64,000 nucleotides of DNA from NCBI RefSeq assembly GCF_030268965.1, contig NZ_BSSE01000004.1:186001-250000 (forward strand), given 5' to 3'. This stretch comes from Microtetraspora sp. NBRC 16547. Its GTDB lineage: Bacteria > Actinomycetota > Actinomycetes > Streptosporangiales > Streptosporangiaceae. Positions 47,227 to 55,806 of the stretch are shown in pieces. A model generated the notes under the pieces. That model was not told the DNA's origin and ran no database searches. It saw nothing but the letters and a program-made list of their open reading frames with translations. Within the stretch, counting starts at the first letter, position 1; each line of letters begins with the position of its first letter. The position numbers and the translations under genes are program-made.

Positions 47227-48128
47227 CACGGCAGCCACCTCCGCCCGAGTGCGTTCCAGCTGACGGCACCGGCCTCTCCCACGAGGAGTGGGTCGGCGAA
47301 GGTGACGACGTCGGCGATGAGGTCCCGGAAGAGCTGCGGATAGGAGTTCCCGGCCACTCCCTGCTTCCTCCGCCAGACGGAGTAAGGGGTCTGCCGGCTG
47401 TCCGGCAGGTCCAGGATCACGTCAGAGAGCCTTTTCATGGTCACGCCGCGATGGGACGCCGTTCTTTCCAGGGCCGCGCGCACGGACGGGCCGTCGAGGT
47501 TGTGACGGCCGGTGAGCTGCCAGATGTCCGCGTAGTCCCGGTCGCGGGTGTTCATGCTGGAGCGTTCCAAAGCAGTCGATATCTTTTCCGCCAGCACGTT
47601 CTCGATGGGGTAGCCGAGGAGCGGGAAGCCGCCGTCGCCGATCAGCGTGGGGTAGGCGATCGTCTCGGGTCCCGGCGTGATCGGATCGCCGAAGCTCACG
47701 TCCAGTTGGAGGCGGGCGCGGGACCTGCCGAGCAGCGCGGGAACGATCACCCGCACGCCTCCGTAGAGATCGTCCTCGCGGATGGCGGAGGTGCGGATCG
47801 TCGTGACGTCGAAGCGCAGCCCGTCTCCGGCCTCCGTCGAGGCGATGGAGACGACTCGGGAGAGGACACTCTGTTCGTCGTTCGCGAATCCGCGCCCCAT
47901 CAGGTCGATGTCGCGAGTGACCCGGCGCGCGCCGAAGGCCGCGAGGAGCAGGCCGCCTTTCAGGATGAACTGCCCGGCCATCTGGGACGAACTGAGTCGA
48001 CGGAGGAAGCCTTCGAGGGCGTACAACGTGATCAGATCGTCGGTGTTGCGGCCCTCGCGCCGTGCGAGATTGCGCAGGGCGTTGTAGGCGAGACCTTCCG
48101 GCGTGTCACGTGGGGGGTTGGGGGACAT
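47226..48128 (-). CDS. abiEii: AbiEii-type nucleotidyltransferase toxin
   Basis: This 300-residue toxin belongs to the type IV AbiE toxin-antitoxin system of the DUF1814 nucleotidyltransferase family. The active-site features are ILKGGLLLAAFGARR (K57-G-G) and TRDIDLMG with D73 and D75. YPIENVLAEKISTALER and RDRDYADIWQL are the C-terminal family motifs. AbiEii transfers nucleotides (GTP-dependent) and blocks growth, protecting populations against phage. The start ATG overlaps the antitoxin stop (TGATG), which couples their translation. Confidence 0.92.
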   Translation of the reverse strand: MSPNPPRDTPEGLAYNALRNLARREGRNTDDLITLYALEGFLRRLSSSQMAGQFILKGGLLLAAFGARRVTRDIDLMGRGFANDEQSVLSRVVSIASTEAGDGLRFDVTTIRTSAIREDDLYGGVRVIVPALLGRSRARLQLDVSFGDPITPGPETIAYPTLIGDGGFPLLGYPIENVLAEKISTALERSSMNTRDRDYADIWQLTGRHNLDGPSVRAALERTASHRGVTMKRLSDVILDLPDSRQTPYSVWRRKQGVAGNSYPQLFRDLIADVVTFADPLLVGEAGAVSWNALGRRWLP

Positions 48129-48739
48129 CAGTCGAGCACCACCTGGATCGCGTTCCGTAGGGGGCCCGCGCCGCCGAGAAGTTCCGCATACCCCAGCAGA
48201 TCGCTGGGTGAGGTCCCGCGGCGTCGCAGGTAGGACCGAAGAGCCCGCAGGGCGACCTGATCGCCGACGATGTGACGCAATCGCATGCAGTCGACCACGG
48301 TCCGTGACGCAGAATAGATTCTCACGGGCTCGGCTGGAGCCGCCTCCCAATATTCGACCCCTTCCTCGAAGGTCGCCCCGGCGAACCGGTGGACGCGCAC
48401 CAGGGGGTACGTGATCCGGGGGAGCGGCCCGCCGCGCGGCACGGCGAGGTTGACCTCGCCGGGGATCTCGTCGGTGAGGTCGTGTACGGCCAGTGCCGTC
48501 TCCAGGCAAAGAACCCCGTGGGGGACCCGGGTGCAGGCCGCGAGCAGATCGACATGCATGGTGAGCGGCGCGTCGCTCTTGCGGTACACACCCCGGCTCA
48601 ACTCCCAGATCAGCCCCACCTCGCGAAGGCGTGCGAGAGCGTTGGAGCCGATGCCGCCCTCCCTGGCCTGGGCGGCGGTGAACGTGGGGCCGAGACGGTC
48701 GAGATGCCGCGCCGACACGGAGTGCTTGGGGTCGATCAC
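48128..48739 (-). CDS. abiEi: AbiEi-type antitoxin and transcriptional repressor
   Basis: This 203-residue AbiEi antitoxin has an N-terminal winged helix (AQAREGGIGSNALARLREVG, then ELSRGVYRKSD) that binds the operon promoter, and a C-terminal antitoxin domain (EIPGEVNLAVPRGG, FEEGVEYWEAAP, SASRTVVDCMRLRH). AbiEi represses its own operon and counteracts AbiEii without forming a stable complex. GTG 48739 has no clear Shine-Dalgarno; the mRNA may be leaderless. A 13-bp inverted repeat lies directly upstream. Confidence 0.9.
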   Translation of the reverse strand: MIDPKHSVSARHLDRLGPTFTAAQAREGGIGSNALARLREVGLIWELSRGVYRKSDAPLTMHVDLLAACTRVPHGVLCLETALAVHDLTDEIPGEVNLAVPRGGPLPRITYPLVRVHRFAGATFEEGVEYWEAAPAEPVRIYSASRTVVDCMRLRHIVGDQVALRALRSYLRRRGTSPSDLLGYAELLGGAGPLRNAIQVVLD

Positions 48740-48744
48740 GATTC

Positions 48745-48780
48745 AAAGTAACACCACGTCGTCAGGGGTGGCGTTACTTT
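48745..48780. promoter_or_regulatory. Inverted-repeat operator of the AbiE operon
   Basis: AAAGTAACACCAC (48745-48757) and GTGGCGTTACTTT (48768-48780) form a 13-bp inverted repeat with one mismatch and a 10-nt spacer. It ends 5 nt from the abiEi start codon on one side and 64 nt from the divergent gene on the other. AbiEi antitoxins bind inverted repeats at such positions, so autoregulation is likely. Confidence 0.75.
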
Positions 48781-48844
48781 TAAATGCGGGTCTCCTGAGG
48801 TGGGGGATGTGTTCTCGGGGCGGCACGGCGTAGGCTCACGGGGC

Positions 48845-50005
48845 GTGAGCTTGGATTTGGACTTCGCCGTCCGGCACGCGGGCCGTCCGGCGAGTGAGTT
48901 GACGCGACGCGACGTGGCGCGAGTGCTGCTGGCGGTGCCGTCGGGGCAGGCCCTTGTCGCTCTTCCCGATCTGAGGCGCGAGCTGCTGGCGGCGGGCAAC
49001 CCGCTGTCGGTCCCCTTCTGGGACTCGGCCAAGGCGACGCTGTCCCGGATCGAGGCCGGCCTGGCGACCGTCGGCGACGTGCAGCGCTGGCTCGAATCCA
49101 CGGGAAGCGAACCGATCCTGCTCACCCGCAGCTATTTCGTCTGGCCGGAGGAGGGCGAACGCGGGCCGGTCGCCACCGAGATGCACGCCCGGATGGTCGC
49201 GTTCCTGGAGGAGCGCGTCGCGTCCGGCCAGATCGACGTGGACGCGCTGGCCGCCGGCGACACCGACGCCCGGCACGCGTACGAGCAGTTGCAGGAGCAC
49301 TGGCTGAGCGCGCCGCTGCCGGACGGCCGGGTGCCGGGCGCGGCGGTCAGCGACGAGCAGGATGAGGAACTGTACGCCGCGTGGGACGAGGAGGAGGCGT
49401 ACGCGCTGGGCGAGCTGCGCCGGGTTCTGGCCGAGCTGCCCGAGCCGCCGCTCCCCGTCGGCGATCTCCGCTCCGCCGCCCTCCGGCTCCGCGTGACGCT
49501 GACGGAGGACGGCTACCCGGGGAACGTGCTGCGGGCCTGCGCGGGCTTCGAAGACGGAGTGTTCCCGGAGCGCGATGAGGACCTCTGGCTCGCGGTGGCG
49601 GCCGGCATCGCCTCGCCGATCTCGGATCTGCCCGACGAGGAGGACGCCGCCCGGTTCTTCGACCTGGAGGGGGAGCTGAGCCACGAGGACTCGATCCTCG
49701 CCTCGCTCTGCGCCATCAACCACGCCGACTGGCTGGCGGCGGTGACCACGCTGGCGAGGTACGGCCCAGGCGTGCTGGCCTCACCCGAACGTATCGCGCG
49801 GTTCATCGCCGACTCCGAGGACGTCGATCTGGACGCCGAGGACACCCTGGGCGAGTCCGAGGACCTGGAGGCGACCGAGATGCTGTTCACCGCGGTCACC
49901 CCGCTGTGGGCGTATCTCGGCATCGTGGACAAGGCCGAGGTGTTCACCCCGCTCGGCTGGTGGGGCCTCTCCAAGGCGTTGGAACGCGCCTGGTCGGCGG
50001 GCTGA
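48845..50005 (+). CDS. Hypothetical acidic protein
   Basis: This protein of about 386 residues is rich in Glu, Asp and Ala, with no membrane segment. Visible landmarks are FAVRHAGRPASELTRRDVAR at the start, FWDSAKATLSRIEAGLATVG (helical) and ILLTRSYFVWPEEGERGPVA, then an acidic linker DEQDEELYAAWDEEEAYALG. I do not recognise the family. GTG 48845 is a tentative start; GGGG lies close upstream. It is divergent from the AbiE operon and convergent with the GNAT gene, whose stop abuts its own. Confidence 0.65.
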   Translation: MSLDLDFAVRHAGRPASELTRRDVARVLLAVPSGQALVALPDLRRELLAAGNPLSVPFWDSAKATLSRIEAGLATVGDVQRWLESTGSEPILLTRSYFVWPEEGERGPVATEMHARMVAFLEERVASGQIDVDALAAGDTDARHAYEQLQEHWLSAPLPDGRVPGAAVSDEQDEELYAAWDEEEAYALGELRRVLAELPEPPLPVGDLRSAALRLRVTLTEDGYPGNVLRACAGFEDGVFPERDEDLWLAVAAGIASPISDLPDEEDAARFFDLEGELSHEDSILASLCAINHADWLAAVTTLARYGPGVLASPERIARFIADSEDVDLDAEDTLGESEDLEATEMLFTAVTPLWAYLGIVDKAEVFTPLGWWGLSKALERAWSAG

Positions 50006-50284
50006 TCACTCAGCCAGCAGGTCGCGGTACTCCGGATGGCGCTCGATGTATCGGGCGACGAACGGGCACAGCGGCTCCACGCTCCGCCCGGTCTCCCGAA
50101 CCTGGTCCAGGGCGCCGCCCACCAGGCGGCTGCCGAGGCCCTTGCCCTCGAACTCCTTGCGGATCTCGGTGTGGGTGAAGACGACCACGCCGTCGCGGAG
50201 GCGGTACTCCGCGAAGCCGGCGACCTCATCGTCGAGCCGGAGCTCGTACCGCGAGGCCGCCGCGTCGTGGACCACTTCGGACAC
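50006..50284 (-). CDS. GNAT-like small N-acetyltransferase (YidJ type)
   Basis: This 92-residue protein of the short GNAT group has the conserved acetyl-CoA-binding stretch FEGKGLGSRLVGGALDQVRE and the C-terminal RHPEYRDLL (a histidine-containing motif). Such proteins are thought to be minimal acetyltransferases with a conserved Cys/His, acting on unknown targets. It directly follows the small membrane protein gene and is on the same strand as mca. Confidence 0.87.
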   Translation of the reverse strand: MSEVVHDAAASRYELRLDDEVAGFAEYRLRDGVVVFTHTEIRKEFEGKGLGSRLVGGALDQVRETGRSVEPLCPFVARYIERHPEYRDLLAE

Positions 50285-50287
50285 TCT

Positions 50288-50464
50288 TCAAGCCTCGCGC
50301 ACGGGGATGGCGGGCTGCTCGCGCTCGTGCGGCACCTCGATCTTCGTCATCTGCTTGTTCATCGACTTGATCAAGAAGAACAGCGCGAAGCCGATGGCGG
50401 CGACGACGATGAAGCCGAGAAGCCCTGGGCCGAAGCTGAGACCGGGTGCGGTGGTTGGGTTCAC
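50288..50464 (-). CDS. Small single-span membrane protein
   Basis: This 58-residue protein is below the usual gene-calling length. It has an N-terminal segment with a hydrophobic helix (LGFIVVAAIGFALFFLIKSM), then a basic/acidic tail ending EQPAIPVREA. It starts with GTG 50464, 9 nt after the mca stop, with GGGAG just upstream. The equivalent small gene follows mca in mycobacteria (Rv1083). The function is unknown; co-transcription with mca is likely. Confidence 0.75.
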   Translation of the reverse strand: MNPTTAPGLSFGPGLLGFIVVAAIGFALFFLIKSMNKQMTKIEVPHEREQPAIPVREA

Positions 50465-50473
50465 GCTCCCAGC

Positions 50474-51355
50474 TTACGAGCAGGCGGGAGTGACCTCCGC
50501 GTGGATCCCCGTGAAGATGTCGTCCTCCGGAAGCGAGGTGTCCACCAGGGACCGCGCGAGGTGGTAGTCCTCCGTCGGCCAGACCTCCTGCTGGATCTCA
50601 CGCGGGCAGACGAACCAGAACCCGTCGGGATCGACCTGGGTGGCGTGCGCGATCAGGGCCTGGTCGCGGATCTCGAAGTACTCGGCGCACGGCACCTTGG
50701 TGGTGACGTCCCACTTCTGCGGGCGGTCCTCCCACCGGGCGATCCAGTCGGCGTACGGCGAGCCCATGCCGCGCGCGTTCATCGCCTCGTGCAGCGCCTC
50801 GAACCGCTCCTTGCTGAACCCCATGTGGTAGTAGAGCTTCAGCGGCTGCCAGGGCTCGCCGGTGCCGGGGTACTTGTCGGGGTCGCCGGCCGCCTCGAAC
50901 GCCTCGATCGAGACCCGGTTGGTCATGATGTGGTCGGGGTGCGGGTAGCCGCCGTTGTCGTCGTACGTGAGGATCACGTGCGGGCGGAACTCGCGGATCA
51001 GCGCGACCAGTGGCGCCGCCGCCACCTCCAGCGGCTGTACGGCGAAGCACCCGTCGGGCAGCGGCTCCGTCTCGTCCTCGGGGAGGCCCGAGTCGACGAA
51101 GCCGAGGAAACGCTGCTCCACGCCGAGGATCTCCCGCGCCCGCTCCATCTCCAGGCGGCGCACCTCGCCGATGTTCTCCACGATCTCCGGCCGGTCCATC
51201 TTGGGGTTCAGCACGGAGCCGCGTTCGCCGCCGGTACACGTGGCGACGAGGACGTCCGCACCTTCTCGCACGTAGCGGGCCATCGTGGCGGCGCCCTTGC
51301 TCGACTCGTCGTCGGGGTGCGCGTGAACGGCCATCAGCCTCAGCGGTGCACTCAC
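50474..51355 (-). CDS. mca: Mycothiol S-conjugate amidase
   Basis: Mca cleaves mycothiol conjugates of toxins, releasing a mercapturic acid for export and recycling GlcN-Ins. The 293-residue product has the LmbE-type zinc motif AVHAHPDDE near residues 9-17 and the third ligand in GGYPHPDHIMTNR. The C-terminal DFYLPRS-like region of MshB is replaced by the Mca-type PREIQQEVWPTEDYHLARS. GTG 51355 with AGGAGAG upstream is the start. It is divergent from the DUF4307 gene, as in mycobacteria. Confidence 0.94.
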   Translation of the reverse strand: MSAPLRLMAVHAHPDDESSKGAATMARYVREGADVLVATCTGGERGSVLNPKMDRPEIVENIGEVRRLEMERAREILGVEQRFLGFVDSGLPEDETEPLPDGCFAVQPLEVAAAPLVALIREFRPHVILTYDDNGGYPHPDHIMTNRVSIEAFEAAGDPDKYPGTGEPWQPLKLYYHMGFSKERFEALHEAMNARGMGSPYADWIARWEDRPQKWDVTTKVPCAEYFEIRDQALIAHATQVDPDGFWFVCPREIQQEVWPTEDYHLARSLVDTSLPEDDIFTGIHAEVTPACS

Positions 51356-51472
51356 GGCTCTCCTCAATGTGTCCAGTCAGCTCACCGAAGAGGTTAGCTT
51401 CTGGAGGGGGCGAGACCCCCGGGTTGGACAATTGTTTCGGACAACACCGTATGACCCCAGGGAGATTCCGCG

Positions 51473-51961
51473 ATGGCCGCCGAATCAAGCAGCAGGGCCG
51501 CCACCGGGCCCGCCACCGCGACCACCCCCGAGCCCGGCGATGCCCATGAAAGGACCGGCACGATCGACGCTCCCATCCTCGGCACGCCCGACGACTTCCC
51601 GGAGCGGCCGCAGAGGCGCCGGGGCGTCCTGGCGTACGTCGTCATCGGTCTGCTCGTCGTCGTGATGGCGGGCGGCTGGGGATACGTGCTGATGGCCGCG
51701 CGCGGCAACCCTGAGGTGCGGGCCGACGTGATCACCTATGACGCCGGCGCGCACGACTCGGCCGCGGTCACCTTCACAGTGCACAAGCCCGCCGACCGCG
51801 AGGCGATCTGCCGGTTGCGGGCCGTCGACGTCTACCACACCGAGGTCGGCATCAAGGAGGTCACCATTCCGTCGGGTAAGTCGGACCTCACGCTGACGGA
51901 GGAACTGATGACGAGTGCCCAGGCCACAAGCGTGGTCGTCCAGTACTGCGATCTCGTATAG
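51473..51961 (+). CDS. DUF4307 membrane protein
   Basis: This 162-residue protein has a cytoplasmic N-terminus of about 50 residues, one transmembrane helix (VLAYVVIGLLVVVMAGGWGY), and an outer beta-rich domain with two Cys (AICRLRAVDVYHTEVGI and VQYCDLV). This matches DUF4307 of actinobacteria, of unknown function. It sits between mca and greA, the same position as in mycobacteria (Rv1081c). Confidence 0.88.
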   Translation: MAAESSSRAATGPATATTPEPGDAHERTGTIDAPILGTPDDFPERPQRRRGVLAYVVIGLLVVVMAGGWGYVLMAARGNPEVRADVITYDAGAHDSAAVTFTVHKPADREAICRLRAVDVYHTEVGIKEVTIPSGKSDLTLTEELMTSAQATSVVVQYCDLV

Positions 51962-52037
51962 TGGAATCTTTGGGGAAGCGTTCGAAGGCGTTAACTTGTA
52001 AGCCTTTCGAGTCACTTAGAGGAATCAAGGAGAGCCC

Positions 52038-52538
52038 GTGGCCGTCTCCCAGAACGACAACGTCACCTGGCTGACGCAAGAGGCGTACGACCGCCTCAAG
52101 GAGGAGTACGAGTACCTTTCCGGCCCGGGTCGCACGGATATCGCGAAGAAGATCGAAGCCGCCCGTGAAGAGGGCGACCTCAAGGAGAACGGCGGCTACC
52201 ACGCCGCCAAGGACGAGCAGGGCAAGATGGAGGCCCGGATCTTCCATCTCCGCCAGATCCTGGACAGCGCCAAGGTCGGCGAGGCGCCCCGCGCCGAGGG
52301 TGTCGTCGGTCCCGGGATGACCGTGACGATCCGATTCGTGGGTGACGACGATGAGGTGACCTTCCTGCTCGCCTCCCGCGAGGAGAGCGGAGCGCCCATC
52401 GACGTTTACTCGCCGAAGTCGCCGCTCGGCTCCGCCATCAACGGCAAGAAGATCGGTGAAAAGGCGATGTACACCCTGCCGAACGGCCGTCAGAACGAGG
52501 TGGAGATCCTCGAGGCCGTTCCGTACATCGGCAACTAG
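52038..52538 (+). CDS. greA: Transcription elongation factor GreA
   Basis: This 166-residue protein has an N-terminal coiled coil with the intact acidic tip EEGDLKENGGYHAAKDEQ and a C-terminal domain (APIDVYSPKSPLGSAINGKK). It enters the RNA polymerase secondary channel, stimulates cleavage of backtracked RNA and rescues stalled complexes. GTG start with AAGGAGAG upstream. It is the functional copy beside the diverged Gre-like gene at 17.3 kb. Confidence 0.97.
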   Translation: MAVSQNDNVTWLTQEAYDRLKEEYEYLSGPGRTDIAKKIEAAREEGDLKENGGYHAAKDEQGKMEARIFHLRQILDSAKVGEAPRAEGVVGPGMTVTIRFVGDDDEVTFLLASREESGAPIDVYSPKSPLGSAINGKKIGEKAMYTLPNGRQNEVEILEAVPYIGN

Positions 52539-52574
52539 GTCCTGTTCGAGGGCCCGACCCCACCACACATGCTT

Positions 52575-52607
52575 CGACCCGTCGGTACGTCTTCGTGCCG
52601 GCGGGTT
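52575..52607 (+). terminator. Hairpin after greA
   Basis: A 12-bp stem with two G-T pairs (52575-52586 with 52593-52604) and a 6-nt loop is followed by TT and lies 36 nt after the greA stop. Confidence 0.7.
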
Positions 52608-52766
52608 TCGGCATGTGCGCCGATTGCGGTATTCGCGCCTGTACGGCAGTCTCGTTGATCAGGCTCGCCGATCCCTTCCTGGAGCGGGCCGACGGGGCGG
52701 AGATGGGGTGGGATGGTGCTCGACCGGCGCGCGGGTTCCTCGTTCCGGACGAGCGTCGCGCGGGTG

Positions 52767-54083
52767 ATGTCCGAGACCCGCCAGGACCTGGCCTATCGGC
52801 CGCGGATGTCGCCCCGCCGCCGGATGCCCCGCGCCGCCGTCCCCGTCATCGCGGCGCTCTTGGTCTCCGTCTTCACCGCCGATCTGGTGGTCCTCAGCCA
52901 TGATCCCGGCACGTCGCCCGTACGGCAGCAGGCAGCGCGGGGCCACGGTGGTGAGCGCGGTGGCGGGCCCGGTGGTGAGCGCGGTGGCGGGCAGGGTGGT
53001 GAGCGCGGTGGCGGGCAGGGTGGTGAGCGCGGTGATGACCGCGGCGGCGAGCGCGACCGGCGGGTGGCGTCCGCGCAACAGATCACGGCGACGACGCCCG
53101 CGGTGGCGCCGCTCAAGGAGCTGCGCGACCCGCACCTGTTCGTGGTGGCGCGGGGGCCGCTCTCCCCGGCCGTCGTGGCGAAGGTACGGGCGGTGAAGGG
53201 CGTGGCGGCGGCCGAGGTGACCGACGCCGCCGACGTCATGATGGACGGCAAGCGGGTGCAGACCCTGGGGGTGGACCCCTCGACGTTCCGTCCTTTCACG
53301 CCGAAGACGACGGCCAGGTCGGACGCCCTGTGGAACAACGTCGCCGCCGGTGAGGTGGCGGTCTCCTTCGACCTGGGCCAGGACGGCGGCATCAAGCTGG
53401 GCTCCACCGTGACCGGTGGCCGGCTGCGGCTGCGCGTCGGCGCGTACGCCACGATGGGCATGGGCTCGATCGCCGCCGTGGTGTCGCGGCAGACCGCGCG
53501 CACGCTGGGCATCCCCGAGGGCAACGCCATGGTCATCAGCGCGCCCAAGGTCGATTCCGGGAAGCTGCGCAGGAAGCTGCTGAAGATCCTGCCGAAGGGC
53601 AGCCAGGTGGCCACGATCAACCCGGTGGTCATCCTGCCGCCCGGCCGGACCACGTCGCAGAAGACCTGGCCGGTGACCGCGTTCATGTCGGTCGACCAGC
53701 TCAGGGTCGCGCTCCAGGCCGCGGCCGGCAAGCTGGGCCGCCCGTACGTGTGGGGCGCGGAGGGCCCGAACAGCTTCGACTGCTCGGGCCTGGTCCAGTG
53801 GGCCTACGGCCAGGCCGGGGTCCGGATGCCGCGGGTCACCACGCAGCAGTGGGCGACCGGGCCGCAGGTGCCGCTGTCCCAGGCCCAGCCGGGCGACCTG
53901 CTGTTCTGGCGGAACGACCCGACCAACCCCAACTACATCTCGCATGTGGCGATCTACTGGGGCGGCGGCAAGATGTTGCACGCGCCGCGTACGGGCGACG
54001 TCGTCAAGATCGCCCCGGTCTACACCCGGAACCTGGCCGGGGTGGTCCGGGTCAGCCCCTGGGTCGCCGCCCGCGTGCGGTGA
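52767..54083 (+). CDS. NlpC/P60 cell-wall hydrolase with FtsX-like middle domain
   Basis: The product is about 438 residues. An N-terminal transmembrane/signal segment (AAVPVIAALLVSVFTADLVV) is followed by a Gly/Arg-rich repeat linker. A middle domain of about 150 residues resembles the FtsX/MacB periplasmic fold (LGVDPSTFRPF, GMGSIAAVVSRQTARTLGI). The C-terminal NlpC/P60 peptidase has catalytic Cys near 339 in SFDCSGLVQWAYGQ and His in YISHVAIYWGG. It cleaves peptidoglycan stem peptides. The start is the ATG at 52767; longer N-termini are possible. Confidence 0.85.
   Translation: MSETRQDLAYRPRMSPRRRMPRAAVPVIAALLVSVFTADLVVLSHDPGTSPVRQQAARGHGGERGGGPGGERGGGQGGERGGGQGGERGDDRGGERDRRVASAQQITATTPAVAPLKELRDPHLFVVARGPLSPAVVAKVRAVKGVAAAEVTDAADVMMDGKRVQTLGVDPSTFRPFTPKTTARSDALWNNVAAGEVAVSFDLGQDGGIKLGSTVTGGRLRLRVGAYATMGMGSIAAVVSRQTARTLGIPEGNAMVISAPKVDSGKLRRKLLKILPKGSQVATINPVVILPPGRTTSQKTWPVTAFMSVDQLRVALQAAAGKLGRPYVWGAEGPNSFDCSGLVQWAYGQAGVRMPRVTTQQWATGPQVPLSQAQPGDLLFWRNDPTNPNYISHVAIYWGGGKMLHAPRTGDVVKIAPVYTRNLAGVVRVSPWVAARVR
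52947..53042 (+). repeat. 24-bp tandem repeats in the NlpC gene
   Basis: Four copies of a 24-bp unit starting GGTGGTGAGCGCGGTGGC (52947, 52971, 52995 and 53019, the last one diverged) encode the repeats GGERGGGP/Q. The run forms the flexible linker after the signal anchor. Confidence 0.85.
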
Positions 54084-54141
54084 GTCACGCGGGCGGCACT
54101 GTCAACGGCGGCTTCGCGGGGGCCAGGGGCGGCCGGCGGAC

Positions 54142-55692
54142 TCACGCGAGCTTGACGGTCACGGGGTCCAGCCATCCGGTCGGGGTGAGCTCGGCCTTGG
54201 CGATGCGCGTGGAGTATCCGGCCTGCTGGCTGTAGACCCAGAGGGGGATGGCGGGCAGATCCCTGACGAGCAGCGCCTCGGCCTGCTGGTAGAGCGCGTT
54301 CGCCTTGGTGGGGGAGCTCTGCCGGTCGGCCGCGCGCAGCAGCGCGTCGAACCGGGGGTTCCGGTAGCGGCTGTCGTTGGACACCCCGTCCGAGGCGTAC
54401 ATGGGAGCGAGCACGTTCTGGATGTGCGGGTAGTCGAGCTGCCAGCCCGCCCGGATCATGCCATTCAGCCGTCCGCCGGTCACGGCGTCCCGGAAACCGG
54501 CGAAGGTCGGCATCGCCTTGGGGACGACCTTCACCTTGCCGCCGAGCGTCTTGGTCACGCTCTCGGCGACGCGCTTGACCCATTCGGCGTGCGGGCTGTC
54601 GGCGTTGTAGTACAGCGGGAGCGCCGCGGGCGGCCGGAAGCCTGACGCGAGGGCCTTCGCGAGGTATTTGCGTGCCTCACCAGGGTTGTACGAGCACACC
54701 TGCCCGCAGGAGTCGCGCCTGCTGCCTTCGGCGGTGGGCGGGACGAAGGAGTGGGCGGGGACGCGACCGCCGCCGAAGACCTCTCTGGTGATCGTCTCCC
54801 GGTCGATCGCCATCGAGACGGCCTTGCGGAAGTCGATGTTCGCCGCGACCTTCGCGGGAAAGGCGACCAACTGAACGGTGTGGCCCGCGCGGTTGAGCAC
54901 GCGCCCGCCCAAGTCCTTCTTGAAGGTCGCCAGCTTCGTGGAGGGGATCAGGCTGGTGAAGTCGAGGTCGCCGGCGCGCAGGTCCGCGTAGAGGGCGGTC
55001 TCGTCACGGTAGACCCGGTAGACGATCCTGGAGACAGCCGGCTTGGCCCCGGGGTAATCGTCGAACCGCTCCACCACGCTCTTCGACGAGAGCGACCACG
55101 AGACGACCCGGAACGGGCCGTTGCCGATCGGCTTCTTGCTGAAGCTCGCCGGGTTCTTCAGGGTCGAGTCCGGCAGGGGGGAGAAGGCGAGCATGCTGAG
55201 CTTCTTCACGAAGGGGCTGAAGGGCCTCGACAGGGTGATGGTGAACGTGTGGTTGCCCGTCACCTTCAGCCCGGACATCCTCCGGCTGCCGTACCCCTTG
55301 ATCTCCTCGAAGAGGAAGGAGTTGTCCGTCTTCCCCGAGGCGACCTGGTTCCACGCCTCGACGAAGTTGCGCGCCTTGACCTCCGTGCCGTCGTGGAACT
55401 TCCAGCCCTTGCGCAAGGTGACATGGAAGACCTGGTTGTCCTTCGTGATGATCGACTCGGCGACCGCGTATCGGGATCTGGAGGTGCCGGGCTCGTACTC
55501 GGTCAGCCCGGTGAAGAGCGCGTCCAGTTGTTCGGAGCCGCAGGGGTCCACGGTTCCGAGATCCAAGAACTGGTAAGGCGTGCAGGTCCCGACGGTGATC
55601 TCCGATGCGCTGTCGGCGTGCGCCGTGCTCCCCAGAGCCGTACAGGGGAGCAGGGTCAGGGCCGCGACGGCGGCGAGTCTCTGACGAGACAT
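54142..55692 (-). CDS. Oligopeptide-type solute-binding protein (SBP_bac_5)
   Basis: This 516-residue exported binding protein has signal peptide RLAAVAALTLLPCTALGSTA. The mature part has the family features ITVGTCTPYQFLDLGTVDPC, RKGWKFHDGTEVKARNFVEA and FVEAWNQVASGK, and the C-terminal RDLPAIPLWVY. It binds peptides or dipeptide-like solutes for an ABC transporter, but no permease or ATPase gene is nearby. The signal lacks a proper lipobox, unusual for a Gram-positive binding protein. The next gene upstream, tetR, lies 114 nt away on the same strand. Confidence 0.88.
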   Translation of the reverse strand: MSRQRLAAVAALTLLPCTALGSTAHADSASEITVGTCTPYQFLDLGTVDPCGSEQLDALFTGLTEYEPGTSRSRYAVAESIITKDNQVFHVTLRKGWKFHDGTEVKARNFVEAWNQVASGKTDNSFLFEEIKGYGSRRMSGLKVTGNHTFTITLSRPFSPFVKKLSMLAFSPLPDSTLKNPASFSKKPIGNGPFRVVSWSLSSKSVVERFDDYPGAKPAVSRIVYRVYRDETALYADLRAGDLDFTSLIPSTKLATFKKDLGGRVLNRAGHTVQLVAFPAKVAANIDFRKAVSMAIDRETITREVFGGGRVPAHSFVPPTAEGSRRDSCGQVCSYNPGEARKYLAKALASGFRPPAALPLYYNADSPHAEWVKRVAESVTKTLGGKVKVVPKAMPTFAGFRDAVTGGRLNGMIRAGWQLDYPHIQNVLAPMYASDGVSNDSRYRNPRFDALLRAADRQSSPTKANALYQQAEALLVRDLPAIPLWVYSQQAGYSTRIAKAELTPTGWLDPVTVKLA

Positions 55693-55806
55693 TTCCGGCC
55701 TCCAGGGGCGATTTTCCCGTAAAAATCAGGTAGATCACCTTATGGGGCAGGCCGGCTCCTCGCCCCTGGCACAGGCTGCGGCTTGATCACGATTCTTGAT
55801 CGAGAT

